64,000 nt of DNA, taken from contig NZ_JXUP01000001.1 of assembly GCF_001891085.1 (NCBI RefSeq), forward strand, positions 282,239-346,238, written 5' to 3'. This document shows positions 1-9,589 of the stretch, piece after piece (position 1 is the stretch's first letter; each line of letters opens with the position of its first letter). Under the pieces are notes generated by a model that saw nothing but the letters and a program-made list of their open reading frames with translations, was not told where the DNA came from and ran no database searches. Made by a program: the position numbers and the translations under genes. Origin of the DNA: Campylobacter concisus (GTDB lineage Bacteria; Campylobacterota; Campylobacteria; Campylobacterales; Campylobacteraceae).

Positions 1-2
1 CC

Positions 3-749
3 ATTGAGATGAAATATCACAAAAACCAGCTGGCAGTTCAGCTAATCGAAGATGCGTTAGAAAACGATAGAGTCATAGTAGAAGCACAAGGCATCTTTAA
101 CTTAGAAGAAAATGAGACCGAAGCAAAGTATTATGAAGTCTTGGTTCGTATAATCGATCAAAATGGCAAGATACACTATCCGGGCGAATTTTTAGATATT
201 GCTATGAAAACTCAGTTATATCCGCAAATAACCAAAAAAGTTATAGCCCTTGCATTTGATTTAGCCAAAAAATATCCAGACTATACATTCTCAATAAATT
301 TATCTAATACAGACATAGCCGACGCTAGTATGAGAGAGCTTATAGAAAATAAACTAATAGAGTGCAAAGATCCTAATAAAATTTGTTTTGAAATGCTAGA
401 GAGCGAAGAGCTTAGCGACTATGTTGCGGTAAATTCTTTCATAAAACGCGTCAAAGGCTATGGATGTAAAATTTCGATTGATGACTTTGGCTCAGGATAC
501 TCAAACTATTACCGAATTTTGGAGCTTGATATAGACACCATAAAGATAGATGGCTCGATAATCAAAAAGCTTCCATTTGACGAAAATGCTAGAGTTCTAG
601 TAGAAACCATCGTAAGCTTTGCAAAAAAACAAGGCTACAAAATAGTAGCCGAGTTCGCAAGCTCAGAAGAAATTTTAAACCAAATCAAAAATTTTGGAAT
701 ACCTTACGCACAAGGTTTCTTACTGGGCAAGCCTCGTAGAATGGAATAG
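3..749 (+). CDS. EAL-domain protein, C-terminal part (5' end outside window)
   Basis: This is the C-terminal EAL (cyclic-di-GMP phosphodiesterase) domain of a protein whose start lies left of the window; the frame is open to base 3, so the first ATG at 9 is probably internal. Visible motifs are EVLVR (in place of EALLR), SINLSN, FEMLES, SIDDFGSGYS, KIDGSII and AQGFLLGKP, so most metal and substrate ligands are kept. The AEGVE-type motif reads VAEFAS, a change that may weaken activity. Such domains usually sit behind GGDEF or PAS domains. It could be an active phosphodiesterase or a c-di-GMP receptor; the sequence does not decide. Confidence 0.85.
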   Translation: MEMKYHKNQLAVQLIEDALENDRVIVEAQGIFNLEENETEAKYYEVLVRIIDQNGKIHYPGEFLDIAMKTQLYPQITKKVIALAFDLAKKYPDYTFSINLSNTDIADASMRELIENKLIECKDPNKICFEMLESEELSDYVAVNSFIKRVKGYGCKISIDDFGSGYSNYYRILELDIDTIKIDGSIIKKLPFDENARVLVETIVSFAKKQGYKIVAEFASSEEILNQIKNFGIPYAQGFLLGKPRRME

Positions 750-752
750 TGG

Positions 753-1511
753 CTAAATTTCTATATCTATCCCGACTGGGCAGTGATCGCTGCCTGTGAT
801 CTCTGGCAAGATAAATGCGTCTTTTAGCCTATCCTTTAATCCTTGCGATATAAAGAAATAATCAATCCTCCAGCCGACATTTTTTGCCCTTGCGCTAAAG
901 CGGTAGCTCCACCACGAATAAGCGTCCGTAATATCGCCATTTATGGCTCTAAAGGTATCTATAAAGCCACTTTTTAGCACCTCATCTATCCACGCTCGCT
1001 CGATAGGCAAAAAGCCTGAAGTTTTAGAGTTTGCCTTTGGGTTTTTAAGGTCGATCTCGCGGTGAGCGGTATTTACATCACCACAAAATATCACCTCTTT
1101 GCCGCTTTTTATAAGCTCTTTGCAGTAAGCTAAAAATTTCTCATAAAAATCCATTTTATAGGCTAGGCGCTCGTCATCATTTTGTCCGTTTGGAAAATAG
1201 ATATTAAAAAGCACGATATCATTAAATCTATGCTCCAAAACACGCCCTTCCGTGTCGTCAAAGAAGGCTGCCTTTTGTGTAGAAATGTCAAAATTTGCTA
1301 GGCTCATCACGCCAGAGTATCCGGCTCTCTCGCCTGAGTTTACACTTATATCTTTAAAGCCAAGGTTGTAAATTTCCTTTGGTACGTCACTTTCTTTGAC
1401 TTTAATCTCTTGAAGCGCCAAAAAATCAGGCTTTTGCTCCGTAAGCCACGCGAAACCATCTTTTATTACAAGTGCTCTAAGGCCATTTACATTCCAGCTA
1501 ATAAGTTTCAA
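753..1511 (-). CDS. xth: Exodeoxyribonuclease III (AP endonuclease)
   Basis: A 252-residue protein of the exonuclease III/AP endonuclease family, acting in base-excision repair on abasic sites and 3' blocked ends. The full set of family motifs is visible: WNVNGLRA at the N-terminus, LQEIKV for the metal-binding glutamate, GDVNTAHREIDL in the middle and GSDHCPVGIDI at the C-terminus. Length is normal for epsilonproteobacterial XthA. It ends 3 bases from the end of the EAL gene and is divergent from dgkA, with the promoters for both in the short gap near 1512-1540. Confidence 0.95.
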   Translation of the reverse strand: MKLISWNVNGLRALVIKDGFAWLTEQKPDFLALQEIKVKESDVPKEIYNLGFKDISVNSGERAGYSGVMSLANFDISTQKAAFFDDTEGRVLEHRFNDIVLFNIYFPNGQNDDERLAYKMDFYEKFLAYCKELIKSGKEVIFCGDVNTAHREIDLKNPKANSKTSGFLPIERAWIDEVLKSGFIDTFRAINGDITDAYSWWSYRFSARAKNVGWRIDYFFISQGLKDRLKDAFILPEITGSDHCPVGIDIEI

Positions 1512-1564
1512 ATTTCATCCTTTTTTTAATTATAATTATGCCAAAAATCGCAAAAAGGAAAGTT

Positions 1565-1927
1565 ATGAGAAACCAGCCAGAGTATAAATTTTTTAAAAAT
1601 TTTGGCTATGCAAGAGAGGGTTTGGCTGAAATTTTCAAAAACGAAAAGAGCTTTCGCATAGAAATTTGCATATTTTTGATGGCTACGATCTCGCTATTTT
1701 TTTGGAAATTTGACCTTATTTTTAATCTATTTTTGATCTTTAGCATGGCATTTGTGCTAGTTTGCGAGTGCCTAAACTCGGGCCTAGAGCGAGTGACCGA
1801 TCTTGCAAGCCCAGACTATCACGCCCTAGCAAAGGCTGCAAAGGACGCTGGAAGTGCGGCCGTGATGATCTCAAATTTCTTATGTGGCGCGCTTTGGTGC
1901 GTGGCAATAGGATATAAATGGATCTAG
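1565..1927 (+). CDS. dgkA: Diacylglycerol kinase
   Basis: A small three-helix membrane diacylglycerol kinase that recycles diacylglycerol to phosphatidic acid. The family signature is clear: ECLNSGLERVTDLAS and the following AKDAGSAAVM. I chose the ATG at 1565 (120 residues) because AAAAGGAAAG lies just upstream of it. The in-frame ATG at 1538 falls on a TATAATTATG stretch that looks like the -10 region, so it is probably not translated. The next gene follows after one base, so the two are likely co-transcribed. Confidence 0.92.
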   Translation: MRNQPEYKFFKNFGYAREGLAEIFKNEKSFRIEICIFLMATISLFFWKFDLIFNLFLIFSMAFVLVCECLNSGLERVTDLASPDYHALAKAAKDAGSAAVMISNFLCGALWCVAIGYKWI

Positions 1928-1928
1928 C

Positions 1929-2156
1929 ATGAATGAAGAAATTTACAAGGCAATAATTGGCGAGAAAAAGGTAGAAATTATAAATTTGCTAGTTAAAAGC
2001 TGTGATGAAAATGGCTTCATTGTAGTAAAAATTTCAGAAATTTGTGAAAAGCTAGATGTGAGCAAACCAACCGTGATAAATACCTTTAAGTTGCTTGAAG
2101 AGAAGAAAATTTTTGAGCGAGTGAAAAACGGAGTTTATAGATTTAAAAATTTATAG
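1929..2156 (+). CDS. Small winged-helix DNA-binding protein
   Basis: A 75-residue protein made almost wholly of one helix-turn-helix unit. The segment KISEICEKLDVSKPTVINTF is a typical recognition-helix region, followed by a beta-wing (FERVKNGVYRF). It resembles the DNA-binding part of MarR/RepL-type winged-helix proteins but has no effector or dimerisation domain. It follows dgkA with a one-base gap. Its targets are unknown. A function as local regulator is inference only. Confidence 0.7.
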   Translation: MNEEIYKAIIGEKKVEIINLLVKSCDENGFIVVKISEICEKLDVSKPTVINTFKLLEEKKIFERVKNGVYRFKNL

Positions 2157-2183
2157 TGGTGAGCAAACGCTTACCGCATCTTT

Positions 2184-2400
2184 TTATCCTATAGTCTTAG
2201 TAGTGATCATGCCAAATGTTAAGTGGTCAGTTATCATGACTGGACCTAGACGAATGGCTCATAAACGCCACCTGTGATCTCGCCAGCTGCATATAAATTT
2301 GGTATAGGCATAGCTGTTTGAGAGCTTATGACTTGGGTTTTTGTGTTGATATTTGGCTGCCTATTGTTTGGTGAACTTTTGGCGTGCCATGTTCTGCTTA
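2184..2400 (-). pseudogene. Remnant of a flavocytochrome c / fumarate reductase-like FAD protein
   Basis: Reading the minus strand gives three pieces in different frames that join into the C-terminal FAD-binding region of a flavocytochrome c-type reductase: VHQTIG, then TQVISSQTAMPIPNLYAAGE followed by ITGGVY, then AIRLGPVMITD...FGMITTKTIG and a stop near 2184. LYAAGEITGGV matches the family signature (GLYAAGEVTGGVHG). At least two frameshifts separate the pieces and nothing upstream of about 2400 continues it, so this is a dead fragment. Confidence 0.7.
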
Positions 2401-2591
2401 AAATGGCGGATAGGCTATAAAAGTAAAAAATAATATAAATCTTCCTATAAAATTTTTAAGTAAATAGCTTTAAAAATATTCACTACGGCTTATTTAAATT
2501 TATAACTTAGTTGATAAATTTTAGAGTATTTTGGTTTTAGTTTAAGAATAGATTTTAATTTAGAATGAACGGAGCAAAATTGCTCCGTAAA

Positions 2592-3011
2592 TTATTTAAC
2601 ACCAACTATGATTTGAGTTGCTTTGATAATTGCAGTTACTTTATCTCCTGCTTTTAAAGCTAGGCTACTAACTGACTCTCTTGTAATGATAGCAGAAATT
2701 TTGCTGCCATTTACATCGATAATAACTTCAGCATTTACAGCTCCGTCTTTTATCTCGCTTACAGTGCCTTTTATTTGGTTTGTAGCGCTAAGCTTAATGC
2801 TGTCATCTTTTGAAACGATAACGCTTGAAGCTTTGAATAAAAAGATAGCTTTTTTGCCAACTTTAAGATCAAGACCTTTTTCACTATCAACTGTAACAGT
2901 TGCTTTTAGCACTTCACCACCTGCAAGCTTAGCAGATATTAGCGAATTTACCGCACCTGTTCTTACCTCTGTGATCTCAACATTTAGTTGATTTCTTGCA
3001 CTTATTGACAT
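2592..3011 (-). CDS. Molbindin-like protein with two TOBE/Mop domains
   Basis: A 139-residue cytoplasmic protein built of two similar halves, each a TOBE/Mop oxyanion-binding domain. The start MSISARNQL is the classic Mop opening and SATNQIKG repeats it near residue 76; both halves carry GAVN and a closing AIIKAT or LFKASS motif. Such molbindins bind molybdate or tungstate and help supply molybdenum cofactor enzymes, of which Campylobacter has many. No transport genes are adjacent, so it appears to be a stand-alone storage or buffering protein. Confidence 0.88.
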   Translation of the reverse strand: MSISARNQLNVEITEVRTGAVNSLISAKLAGGEVLKATVTVDSEKGLDLKVGKKAIFLFKASSVIVSKDDSIKLSATNQIKGTVSEIKDGAVNAEVIIDVNGSKISAIITRESVSSLALKAGDKVTAIIKATQIIVGVK

Positions 3012-3354
3012 TTTGTCTCCTTGTTTTGAATTAAATTATGGTGAAATTGTAAGGTAGAATTATTAAGCAAAACTTAAAAGCTATTTATACAAAATTATAA
3101 TATCAAAAATAAAAATTTTATACTTTTAAATGCCCTATAAATCGCTATTTGAGAAATAAAATCTAAAAATTTAATTTATATTATTTTAAAAAAAATGAGA
3201 AAAAATATTACTAACTACTACTTCTAAATATCTATTTTTGTAAAATTCTTGTAAATTTGGCTTTAAAGCTGGATAAATTTAAAGATATTTTTAAGTTAAA
3301 GTAATGTTTTTAGATAAAGAAAAAATATAAAATTTGAAGTGTAAATTTAAAAAC
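3012..3354. other. AT-rich intergenic stretch
   Basis: About 340 bases with no convincing gene on either strand. The right half is very AT-rich with frequent stops. The left end holds the leader of the molbindin gene (a purine-rich GGAGACAAA site reading leftward at about 3012-3020). I see no RNA gene or repeat here. Confidence 0.6.
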
Positions 3355-4422
3355 TTAAATGCCAGCTTCAAGCATCGCTTCTGCTTGATAGTGAGTGATA
3401 AGCGGCTCAATGATCTCGTCAAATAGCCCTGCAGCCATGATCGCATCAAGGCGATAAAGTGTTAAATTTATGCGGTGATCGCTTATGCGGTTTTGCGGAT
3501 AGTTATAAGTTCTTATCCTACCTGAGCGGTCTCCAGTGCCGACCTGACTCTTGCGCTCGCTAGTCTCTTTAGCAAGTCTCTCTTGCTCTTGCATCTCGTA
3601 AAGTCTAGCTTTTAGCACCTTCATCGCAGCTTCTTTATTTTTGTGCTGGCTCTTGCCATCTTGGTTTGTGACAACAAGTCCAGTTGGTATGTGCGTGATC
3701 CTAACGGCACTATCAGTTGTATTTACTGACTGACCGCCGTGACCTGAGCTTCTCATCACATCGACTCTTATATCATTTGGATTGATCTCGATCTCACTAT
3801 CCTCGACCTCTGGCATAATAGCCACAGTCACAGCCGAAGTATGCACCCTGCCCTGGCTCTCAGTCTCTGGTACACGCTGAACCCTATGCGTGCCGCCTTC
3901 AAATTTTAGTCTTGAGTAAGCACCTTTGCCTTTTATAAGTACGATAATCTCTTTAAAGCCGCCAGTATTGCCTTCGCTTTGGCTAACGATCTCAAATTTA
4001 TATCCACGAAGCTCTGCGTATCTGATGTAAGCGTTAAAAAGATCTCCAACAAATAGTGCAGCCTCATCGCCGCCAGTGCCTGCGCGAATTTCTAAAAATA
4101 TATTTTTATCATCGTTTGGATCTTTTGGAAGAAGTAAAATTTTGATCTCTTCTTCAAGCTTCTCTCTTGAAATTTCTAAATTTTTAAGCTCGTCTTTTGC
4201 AAGCTCACCAAGTTCAGAGTCCTCAAGTAGGGCTTTATTTTCATCGATGTCTTTTAAAATTTCTAGATATTTTGTTGAGGCAGATGCGACTGGTTCGATA
4301 GATGATTGCTCTTTTGAGAGCTTTGTCATCTTTTCGATATCGTTTGCTATATTTGGATCGCTAAGAAGCGTAGAAATTTCATTATAGCGATCCAAAAATG
4401 GATGAAGTTTATCAGCAAACAT
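3355..4422 (-). CDS. prfA: Peptide chain release factor 1
   Basis: A 355-residue class I release factor that reads UAA and UAG. It carries the GHGGQSVN peptidyl-hydrolase loop (the GGQ motif) and the [10 protein letters not shown] segment holding a PxT-type stop-codon tripeptide (PET), which marks RF1 rather than RF2. GTGGDEAA is the usual segment after the N-terminal coiled coil. Length is normal. It lies just downstream of rpsT on the same strand with a 13-base gap, so they probably share a transcript. Confidence 0.97.
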   Translation of the reverse strand: MFADKLHPFLDRYNEISTLLSDPNIANDIEKMTKLSKEQSSIEPVASASTKYLEILKDIDENKALLEDSELGELAKDELKNLEISREKLEEEIKILLLPKDPNDDKNIFLEIRAGTGGDEAALFVGDLFNAYIRYAELRGYKFEIVSQSEGNTGGFKEIIVLIKGKGAYSRLKFEGGTHRVQRVPETESQGRVHTSAVTVAIMPEVEDSEIEINPNDIRVDVMRSSGHGGQSVNTTDSAVRITHIPTGLVVTNQDGKSQHKNKEAAMKVLKARLYEMQEQERLAKETSERKSQVGTGDRSGRIRTYNYPQNRISDHRINLTLYRLDAIMAAGLFDEIIEPLITHYQAEAMLEAGI

Positions 4423-4435
4423 TAAATTTTATAAA

Positions 4436-4705
4436 TTAAGCAGCTTTTAGAGTATTTACTAATTGTGCAAGACGACTAACGCGACGAGCAGCAGTTTGTT
4501 TCTTCAAAAAGCCTCTACTTACGAAGCTGTGGATACTTTTATTAGCAACTTTTAAAGCTTCATTTGCAGCATTTAGATCTTTAGCTTCTACAGCTACACG
4601 CACTGCTTTTGTTATATTTTTAAGTCTTGTGCGGTAAAATCTATTTCTTTCTGTTCTTTTTATAGTTTGTCTAGCTCTTTTTTCAGCAGATTTATGGTTT
4701 GCCAT
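4436..4705 (-). CDS. rpsT: 30S ribosomal protein S20
   Basis: An 89-residue, lysine- and arginine-rich protein starting [13 protein letters not shown] and ending in a helical [13 protein letters not shown] segment, both typical of S20, which binds 16S rRNA in the body of the small subunit. An AAAGGT-type ribosome site precedes the ATG. It is divergent from glmM, and the roughly 155-base gap between them must hold both promoters. Confidence 0.97.
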   Translation of the reverse strand: MANHKSAEKRARQTIKRTERNRFYRTRLKNITKAVRVAVEAKDLNAANEALKVANKSIHSFVSRGFLKKQTAARRVSRLAQLVNTLKAA

Positions 4706-4862
4706 AATATACCTTTTTGAATAATTTTAGTCGGTGATTATATTAAAGATATAATAAATTTAACCTTAATTTAAGTCATCCTTAATGAAAGTAAAATTTT
4801 AGATTTTAAATTAGGTAAATTCTGATAAAATAGCACAATTTTATAATAAAAAGGATAAATTT

Positions 4863-6203
4863 ATGAAACTATTTGGAACGGATGGAGTTCGTGGAAAAGC
4901 TGGCGAGAAGCTTTCAGCTCAAACATCTATGCGTCTTGCAATGGCAGCTGGAATTTATTTTAGAAAGACCTCAGCGACAAATGTGATTTTGGTTGGAAAG
5001 GACACTAGAAAAAGTGGTTATATGATAGAAACCGCCATCGTTGCAGGACTAACTGCAGTTGGCTACAACGTCCTTCAAATAGGCCCTATGCCAACACCTG
5101 CGATAGCATTTTTAACAGAAAATATGCGCTGTGACGCTGGCATAATGATAAGCGCCTCACACAACCCATACTACGATAACGGCATCAAATTTTTTGATAG
5201 CTTTGGCAACAAGCTTGATGAGACAATAGAAGCTGAGATCGAGAAAATTTTCTACGACGATGAGCTCATCGCAAACGCCCAAAAGACGATGACAGAGATC
5301 GGCGCAAACAAGAGGATCGACGATGTTATCGGCAGATATATCGTGCAGATCAAAAATTCATTCCCAAAAGAGCTAAATTTAAAGAATTTACGAGTAGTTT
5401 TAGATGTGGCAAATGGAGCTGCTTACAAGGTCGCGCCAACTGTATTTAGCGAGCTTGGAGCTGATGTCATCGTCATAAACAACGAGCCAAATGGTAGCAA
5501 CATCAACCAAAACTGTGGCGCACTTCACCCAGAAGATCTAGCGAGCGAGGTAAAAAGGCTTCGTGCCGACATCGGCTTTGCATTTGACGGCGATGCTGAT
5601 AGGCTTGTAGTAGTTGACGAAAACGGCGAAGTTGTGCATGGCGATGCGATACTTGGCTCACTAGCTGCATTTTTGCACGAGCAAAAGGCGCTAAAAGGCG
5701 GAGCCATCGTGGCTACGGTGATGAGTAACGCTGCACTTGATGACTATCTAAAAGCTCATAAGATCAAGCTACTTCGCTCAAACGTAGGCGATAAATACGT
5801 GCTTGAGATGATGAAAGAAAATGGTATAAATTTTGGCGGTGAGCAAAGCGGTCACGTGATATTTAACGACTACGCTAAGACTGGCGACGGCCTTGTTACC
5901 TCAATGCAAGTAGTTGCTATGATGCTTAAAAAAGGCAAAAAAGCTAGTGAAATTTTTGGCGAGCTAAAGCCATATCCGCAAATTTTGCTAAATTTAAAAA
6001 TCACAGAGAAAAAGCCGCTTGATAAGATAGAGGGACTAAAAGAGCTTGAAGCTAGCCTCGCAAAAGAGGGCATAAGATCGCTCTTTAGATACTCTGGCAC
6101 TGAAAATTTGATCAGACTTTTGCTTGAGGGCAAAAATCAAACTTTAGTTGAAAAACGCATGGATGAAGTTGAGAAATTTTTTGTAAAAGCCCTAAATGCG
6201 TAA
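4863..6203 (+). CDS. glmM: Phosphoglucosamine mutase
   Basis: A 446-residue alpha-D-phosphohexomutase that converts glucosamine-6-phosphate to glucosamine-1-phosphate for UDP-GlcNAc, peptidoglycan and LOS synthesis. The opening FGTDGVRG, the active-site serine loop [12 protein letters not shown] (around residue 100), the metal loop DGDADR and the C-terminal phosphate-binding [10 protein letters not shown] are all present. AAAAAGGATAAATTT ribosome site precedes the ATG. Its last 8 bases overlap lspA, showing translational coupling. Confidence 0.97.
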   Translation: MKLFGTDGVRGKAGEKLSAQTSMRLAMAAGIYFRKTSATNVILVGKDTRKSGYMIETAIVAGLTAVGYNVLQIGPMPTPAIAFLTENMRCDAGIMISASHNPYYDNGIKFFDSFGNKLDETIEAEIEKIFYDDELIANAQKTMTEIGANKRIDDVIGRYIVQIKNSFPKELNLKNLRVVLDVANGAAYKVAPTVFSELGADVIVINNEPNGSNINQNCGALHPEDLASEVKRLRADIGFAFDGDADRLVVVDENGEVVHGDAILGSLAAFLHEQKALKGGAIVATVMSNAALDDYLKAHKIKLLRSNVGDKYVLEMMKENGINFGGEQSGHVIFNDYAKTGDGLVTSMQVVAMMLKKGKKASEIFGELKPYPQILLNLKITEKKPLDKIEGLKELEASLAKEGIRSLFRYSGTENLIRLLLEGKNQTLVEKRMDEVEKFFVKALNA

Positions 6204-6648
6204 AAGCTTAGTTAAATTTTTCATCGCATTTTTTATCATTTTTATCGTTGATCAAGCGATAAAGATGATATTTATAGATGGTTTTTCGTGGGACGGAGAG
6301 TTTTTTTCGCTAGTTCTTACATATAATAAGGGCGTTGCATTTTCGATGTTAGCCTTTTTAGATGAGTGGCTAAAATTTATCCAAATCGCCCTCATTTTAG
6401 GCGTTTTTGTCTATCTGGTCGTTGAGAAAAAACTGCTTTGCTCGCATGCCATTTGGCTTGGAGCTTTGCTAGGAGCTGGCAGCTCAAATATCACAGATAG
6501 ATTTATCCATGGCGGCGTCGTGGATTACGTCTTTTGGCATAAGTGGTTTAACTTTGCGGTCTTTAACTTCGCCGATGTGATGATCGATCTTTGCGTGGTG
6601 ATGATACTTTGGCAAAGTTTTAGGAAAAGGAGAGAGAGTGGGAAATAA
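6196..6648 (+). CDS. lspA: Lipoprotein signal peptidase (signal peptidase II)
   Basis: A 150-residue inner-membrane aspartyl protease that removes signal peptides from prolipoproteins. Four membrane spans are visible, with the family motifs [31 protein letters not shown] (first catalytic Asp) and FNFADVMID (second catalytic Asp). It starts inside glmM and its end overlaps the next gene by 11 bases, so glmM, lspA, the TM2 gene and hemJ look like one operon. Confidence 0.96.
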   Translation: MRKSLVKFFIAFFIIFIVDQAIKMIFIDGFSWDGEFFSLVLTYNKGVAFSMLAFLDEWLKFIQIALILGVFVYLVVEKKLLCSHAIWLGALLGAGSSNITDRFIHGGVVDYVFWHKWFNFAVFNFADVMIDLCVVMILWQSFRKRRESGK

Positions 6649-7000
6649 TATCTACGTCGCATACGCGCTTTGGCTACTTACTGGCTGGCTTGGAGCGCAT
6701 AGAATTTACCTTGGTAAATTTATCACTGGTTTTTTGATGATGGGACTATTTTTTATCGGTTACTCTTTGCAAATCATCCTCATTGGCTACTTATTTTTGG
6801 CTATTTGGGGCATTTGGTGGATCATCGATGCATTTTTAGTTGGCGCTTATGTCGAGAAAAATTTACAAAAAGTCGAGCTAAAAGAGAGACTAAAACTAAA
6901 AGATAAAGAGGACGACTTAAAAAGGCTTTACGAGCTTTTTGAGAGTGGTGCGATCAGTAAGGCTGAATTTGAAGCTAGAAAAGAGATACTTTTTAGATAA
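6638..7000 (+). CDS. TM2-domain membrane protein with C-terminal SHOCT-like segment
   Basis: A 120-residue protein with two membrane hairpins of the TM2 family (GWLGAHRIYLGKF is the signature) and a charged cytoplasmic tail. The last 27 residues, with LYELFESGAISKAEFE, fit the short SHOCT domain often found at C-termini. The start is GTG at 6638, preceded by AGGAAAAGGAGAG inside the end of lspA. Its function is unknown in bacteria; location in the operon suggests a membrane role only. Confidence 0.85.
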   Translation: MGNNIYVAYALWLLTGWLGAHRIYLGKFITGFLMMGLFFIGYSLQIILIGYLFLAIWGIWWIIDAFLVGAYVEKNLQKVELKERLKLKDKEDDLKRLYELFESGAISKAEFEARKEILFR

Positions 7001-7009
7001 GGAGACGTT

Positions 7010-7444
7010 ATGGCAGAATATTATCTTTACTTAAAATACCTCCACTATTTGTTTTTCATCTCGTGGATGGCAGTGCTGTTTTATCAGCCAAGGCTCTACG
7101 TTTATCACGTAGAAAACATGAACAAGCCAGACTTTGTAAAAGTGGTCGAAGTGATGGAGTATAAGATGTATCACTACATCGGTTGGGTCGCACTCATTGG
7201 CTCATTTGTAACTGGCATTTTGATACTTATGGCTATGCCTGATCTTATAAAAACTGGTCACATCCATGTTAAAATTTTAGTTGTCATCTTAATGGCTATC
7301 TATCACCTAGACCTTGGACGCTACATGAAGCAGCTCAAAGAAAAACGCTGTAACAAAAGTGGCATCTTTTTTAGAGCCTACAACGAAGTGCCAACTATCG
7401 CGATGCTTATCATCATCTGGGTCATGATAGTAAATCCATTTTAA
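7010..7444 (+). CDS. hemJ: Protoporphyrinogen oxidase HemJ
   Basis: A 144-residue four-helix membrane protein of the HemJ (UPF0093) family, which oxidises protoporphyrinogen IX to protoporphyrin IX in heme synthesis in bacteria lacking HemG and HemY. The conserved histidine segment LHYLFFISWMA near the N-terminus and the KMYHYIGW and YHLDLGRYM segments are visible. AAGGAGACGTT gives a strong ribosome site. It lies 9 bases after the TM2 gene. Confidence 0.92.
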   Translation: MAEYYLYLKYLHYLFFISWMAVLFYQPRLYVYHVENMNKPDFVKVVEVMEYKMYHYIGWVALIGSFVTGILILMAMPDLIKTGHIHVKILVVILMAIYHLDLGRYMKQLKEKRCNKSGIFFRAYNEVPTIAMLIIIWVMIVNPF

Positions 7445-7453
7445 GGGAATTTG

Positions 7454-7999
7454 ATGAAGAAATTTTTAGCATTTATTGCTTTGCCGGCACTCTTACTTGC
7501 AGCGACTCAGTACTTTGAGCCGATGCAGATAAAATTTGACAACAGACTCTACTCGCTAGCAGGCTCAGCCAAGCCTGTGCCAAATTTATTCACGCAGGAG
7601 TACTTACTGCCTGGCGAAAAGCTAGATAGTTTTAGCTACATGCTCTCGCTAAACACGCTTAAATTTGACGCTACAGTCGAGCAAGCAGTCGAGCAAAAGA
7701 TAAATGATCTAAAAGAGCTAAAAGCAAAAGGGCTAAAAGTGGCTTATAAAAAGGGCTCACTAGCAAATGAAATTTATCTTGATATCACGATATTTTCAAA
7801 CCTAAATGGCGTGCCAACAGCCGAGCACTCGATATATCGCTACACCAAACAAGGCGGAAATTTAGTCCTTTTTACCATCCAAAGGCGCGCTTATAAAAAA
7901 GAGGGCATTCAAAGATTTGCTGCAAATTTCACAATAGAGTCGCAAGATTTTAGCAAAAAAGCCCTAGCCACACCTTTTCCACAAATCATCAATAGATAG
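7454..7999 (+). CDS. Secreted hypothetical protein
   Basis: A 181-residue protein with a signal peptide (KKFLAFIALPALLLAAT) and no family that I recognise. The rest is soluble and mixed alpha/beta, with repeated mentions of lysine-rich helices (ELKAKGLKVAYKKG). The start at ATG 7454 has AAGGGA six bases upstream and is preferred over the adjoining TTG. It begins 9 bases after hemJ, so it may be the last gene of that operon. Periplasmic location is inferred from the signal peptide. Confidence 0.75.
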   Translation: MKKFLAFIALPALLLAATQYFEPMQIKFDNRLYSLAGSAKPVPNLFTQEYLLPGEKLDSFSYMLSLNTLKFDATVEQAVEQKINDLKELKAKGLKVAYKKGSLANEIYLDITIFSNLNGVPTAEHSIYRYTKQGGNLVLFTIQRRAYKKEGIQRFAANFTIESQDFSKKALATPFPQIINR

Positions 8000-8115
8000 A
8001 AAAATTTGAGTGTAAATTTAGCCTTTGCACTCAAATTTTAAAACTAGACTTAATAAATTTATCTAAAAATAAAACGAATAGTTATATGATAGGAAAAACT
8101 CAAAAAGGATAGCCT

Positions 8116-9555
8116 ATGATACATAAAATTCTTATCGCAAATCGTGGTGAGATCGCAGTTAGGATAGTCAGAGCTTGTAGGGATTTACACATCCAAAGCG
8201 TAGGAATTTACACAGCGCCAGATAGCGAGTGCTTGCATGTAAGGATCGCTGATGAGGCCTATCAAGTAGGCGAAGATCCGATCAAAGGCTATCTTGACGC
8301 CAAAGCGATCGTAAAGCTTGCTAAAGAGTGCGGGGCTGATGCGATACACCCAGGATACGGCTTTTTAAGCGAAAACTACGAATTTGCAAAGGCAGTTGAG
8401 GATGCTGGGCTTATCTTTATCGGTCCAAAGGCTGAAGTGATAAGAAAAATGGGTGATAAAAATATCGCAAGATACCTAATGAAGAGAAACGGCATACCAA
8501 TCGTTCCAGGCACAGAAAAGCTAAATGACGAGAGTATGGATGCCATAAAAGAGCACGCTAGACGCATCGGCTACCCAGTCATTTTAAAAGCAAGCGGTGG
8601 TGGTGGTGGCCGTGGCATCAGAGAAGTTTGGCAAGAAGAAGATATGCAAGATGCCTTTGAGTCTTGCACCAGAGAGGCAAAGACCTACTTTAATAACGAT
8701 GAAGTTTTTATGGAGAAGCTTGTCGTAAATCCTCGCCACATCGAGTTTCAAATTTTAGGCGACAACTACGGCAACATCATCCACCTTTGCGAGCGTGACT
8801 GCTCTATCCAAAGGCGCCACCAAAAGATTATCGAGATCGCACCTTGCCCATCGATCAGTGAAAATTTAAGAAAGATTATGGGCGTGACTGCGGTGGCCGC
8901 TGCAAAGGCTGTGGGCTACTCAAACGTAGGAACGATCGAGTTTTTACTAGATGACTACAACAACTTTTACTTCATGGAGATGAACACTCGTATCCAAGTG
9001 GAACATGGCATCACCGAAGAAATCACCGGCCACGACTTAGTCGTTAGGCAGATAAGGATCGCAGCTGGTGAAATTTTAGAGATCGAACAAAGTGACATCA
9101 AGCCACGTGGTTACGCGATAGAGGCAAGGATCACAGCTGAAAATGTCTGGGAGAATTTCATCCCAGCACCAGGCACTATCGAGGGCTACTATCCAGCACT
9201 TGGTCCATCTGTGCGCGTCGATAGCCACGTCTATAAGGACTACACCATACCGCCATTTTATGACTCTTTGATCGCAAAGCTGATCGTAAAGGCGACCGAC
9301 TACGATCTAGCGGTAAATAAGCTTGAAAGAGCACTTGAAGAATTTACCATCGAAGGCGTGCGAACGATCATCCCATTTTTGCTAACGATCAGCAAAAGCA
9401 AGGAGTTTAGAAGAGGATTTTTCGATACTAGCTACGTTGAGAAAAACTTAAAAACTATCCTTGAAAATACCTATGATGATATGAACAAAGAGCCAAATGA
9501 CGACCTAGAAGAGGTCATCGTAGAGGCGATAAAAAGATATAAAAAGAAGAGATGA
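8116..9555 (+). CDS. pycA: Pyruvate carboxylase subunit A (biotin carboxylase)
   Basis: A 479-residue ATP-grasp biotin carboxylase. IANRGEIAVRI opens it; the glycine-rich ATP loop KASGGGGGRGIR and FMEMNTRIQVEHGITE carry the catalytic Glu, Asn and Arg residues. It is longer than typical AccC (about 445-450) and has an acidic/basic C-terminal extension, which fits the separate PycA subunit of two-part pyruvate carboxylases that make oxaloacetate for anaplerosis and gluconeogenesis in Campylobacter. AccC of acetyl-CoA carboxylase is the alternative. No biotin-carrier or PycB gene is adjacent. Confidence 0.88.
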   Translation: MIHKILIANRGEIAVRIVRACRDLHIQSVGIYTAPDSECLHVRIADEAYQVGEDPIKGYLDAKAIVKLAKECGADAIHPGYGFLSENYEFAKAVEDAGLIFIGPKAEVIRKMGDKNIARYLMKRNGIPIVPGTEKLNDESMDAIKEHARRIGYPVILKASGGGGGRGIREVWQEEDMQDAFESCTREAKTYFNNDEVFMEKLVVNPRHIEFQILGDNYGNIIHLCERDCSIQRRHQKIIEIAPCPSISENLRKIMGVTAVAAAKAVGYSNVGTIEFLLDDYNNFYFMEMNTRIQVEHGITEEITGHDLVVRQIRIAAGEILEIEQSDIKPRGYAIEARITAENVWENFIPAPGTIEGYYPALGPSVRVDSHVYKDYTIPPFYDSLIAKLIVKATDYDLAVNKLERALEEFTIEGVRTIIPFLLTISKSKEFRRGFFDTSYVEKNLKTILENTYDDMNKEPNDDLEEVIVEAIKRYKKKR

Positions 9556-9589
9556 ATTTATCTCATTGCGGCTTTGGCGATAAATTCCG

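Noticed and set aside
8116..9555. AccC of acetyl-CoA carboxylase
   Set aside because: Length and C-terminal extension fit the separate PycA subunit better, though AccC cannot be fully excluded.
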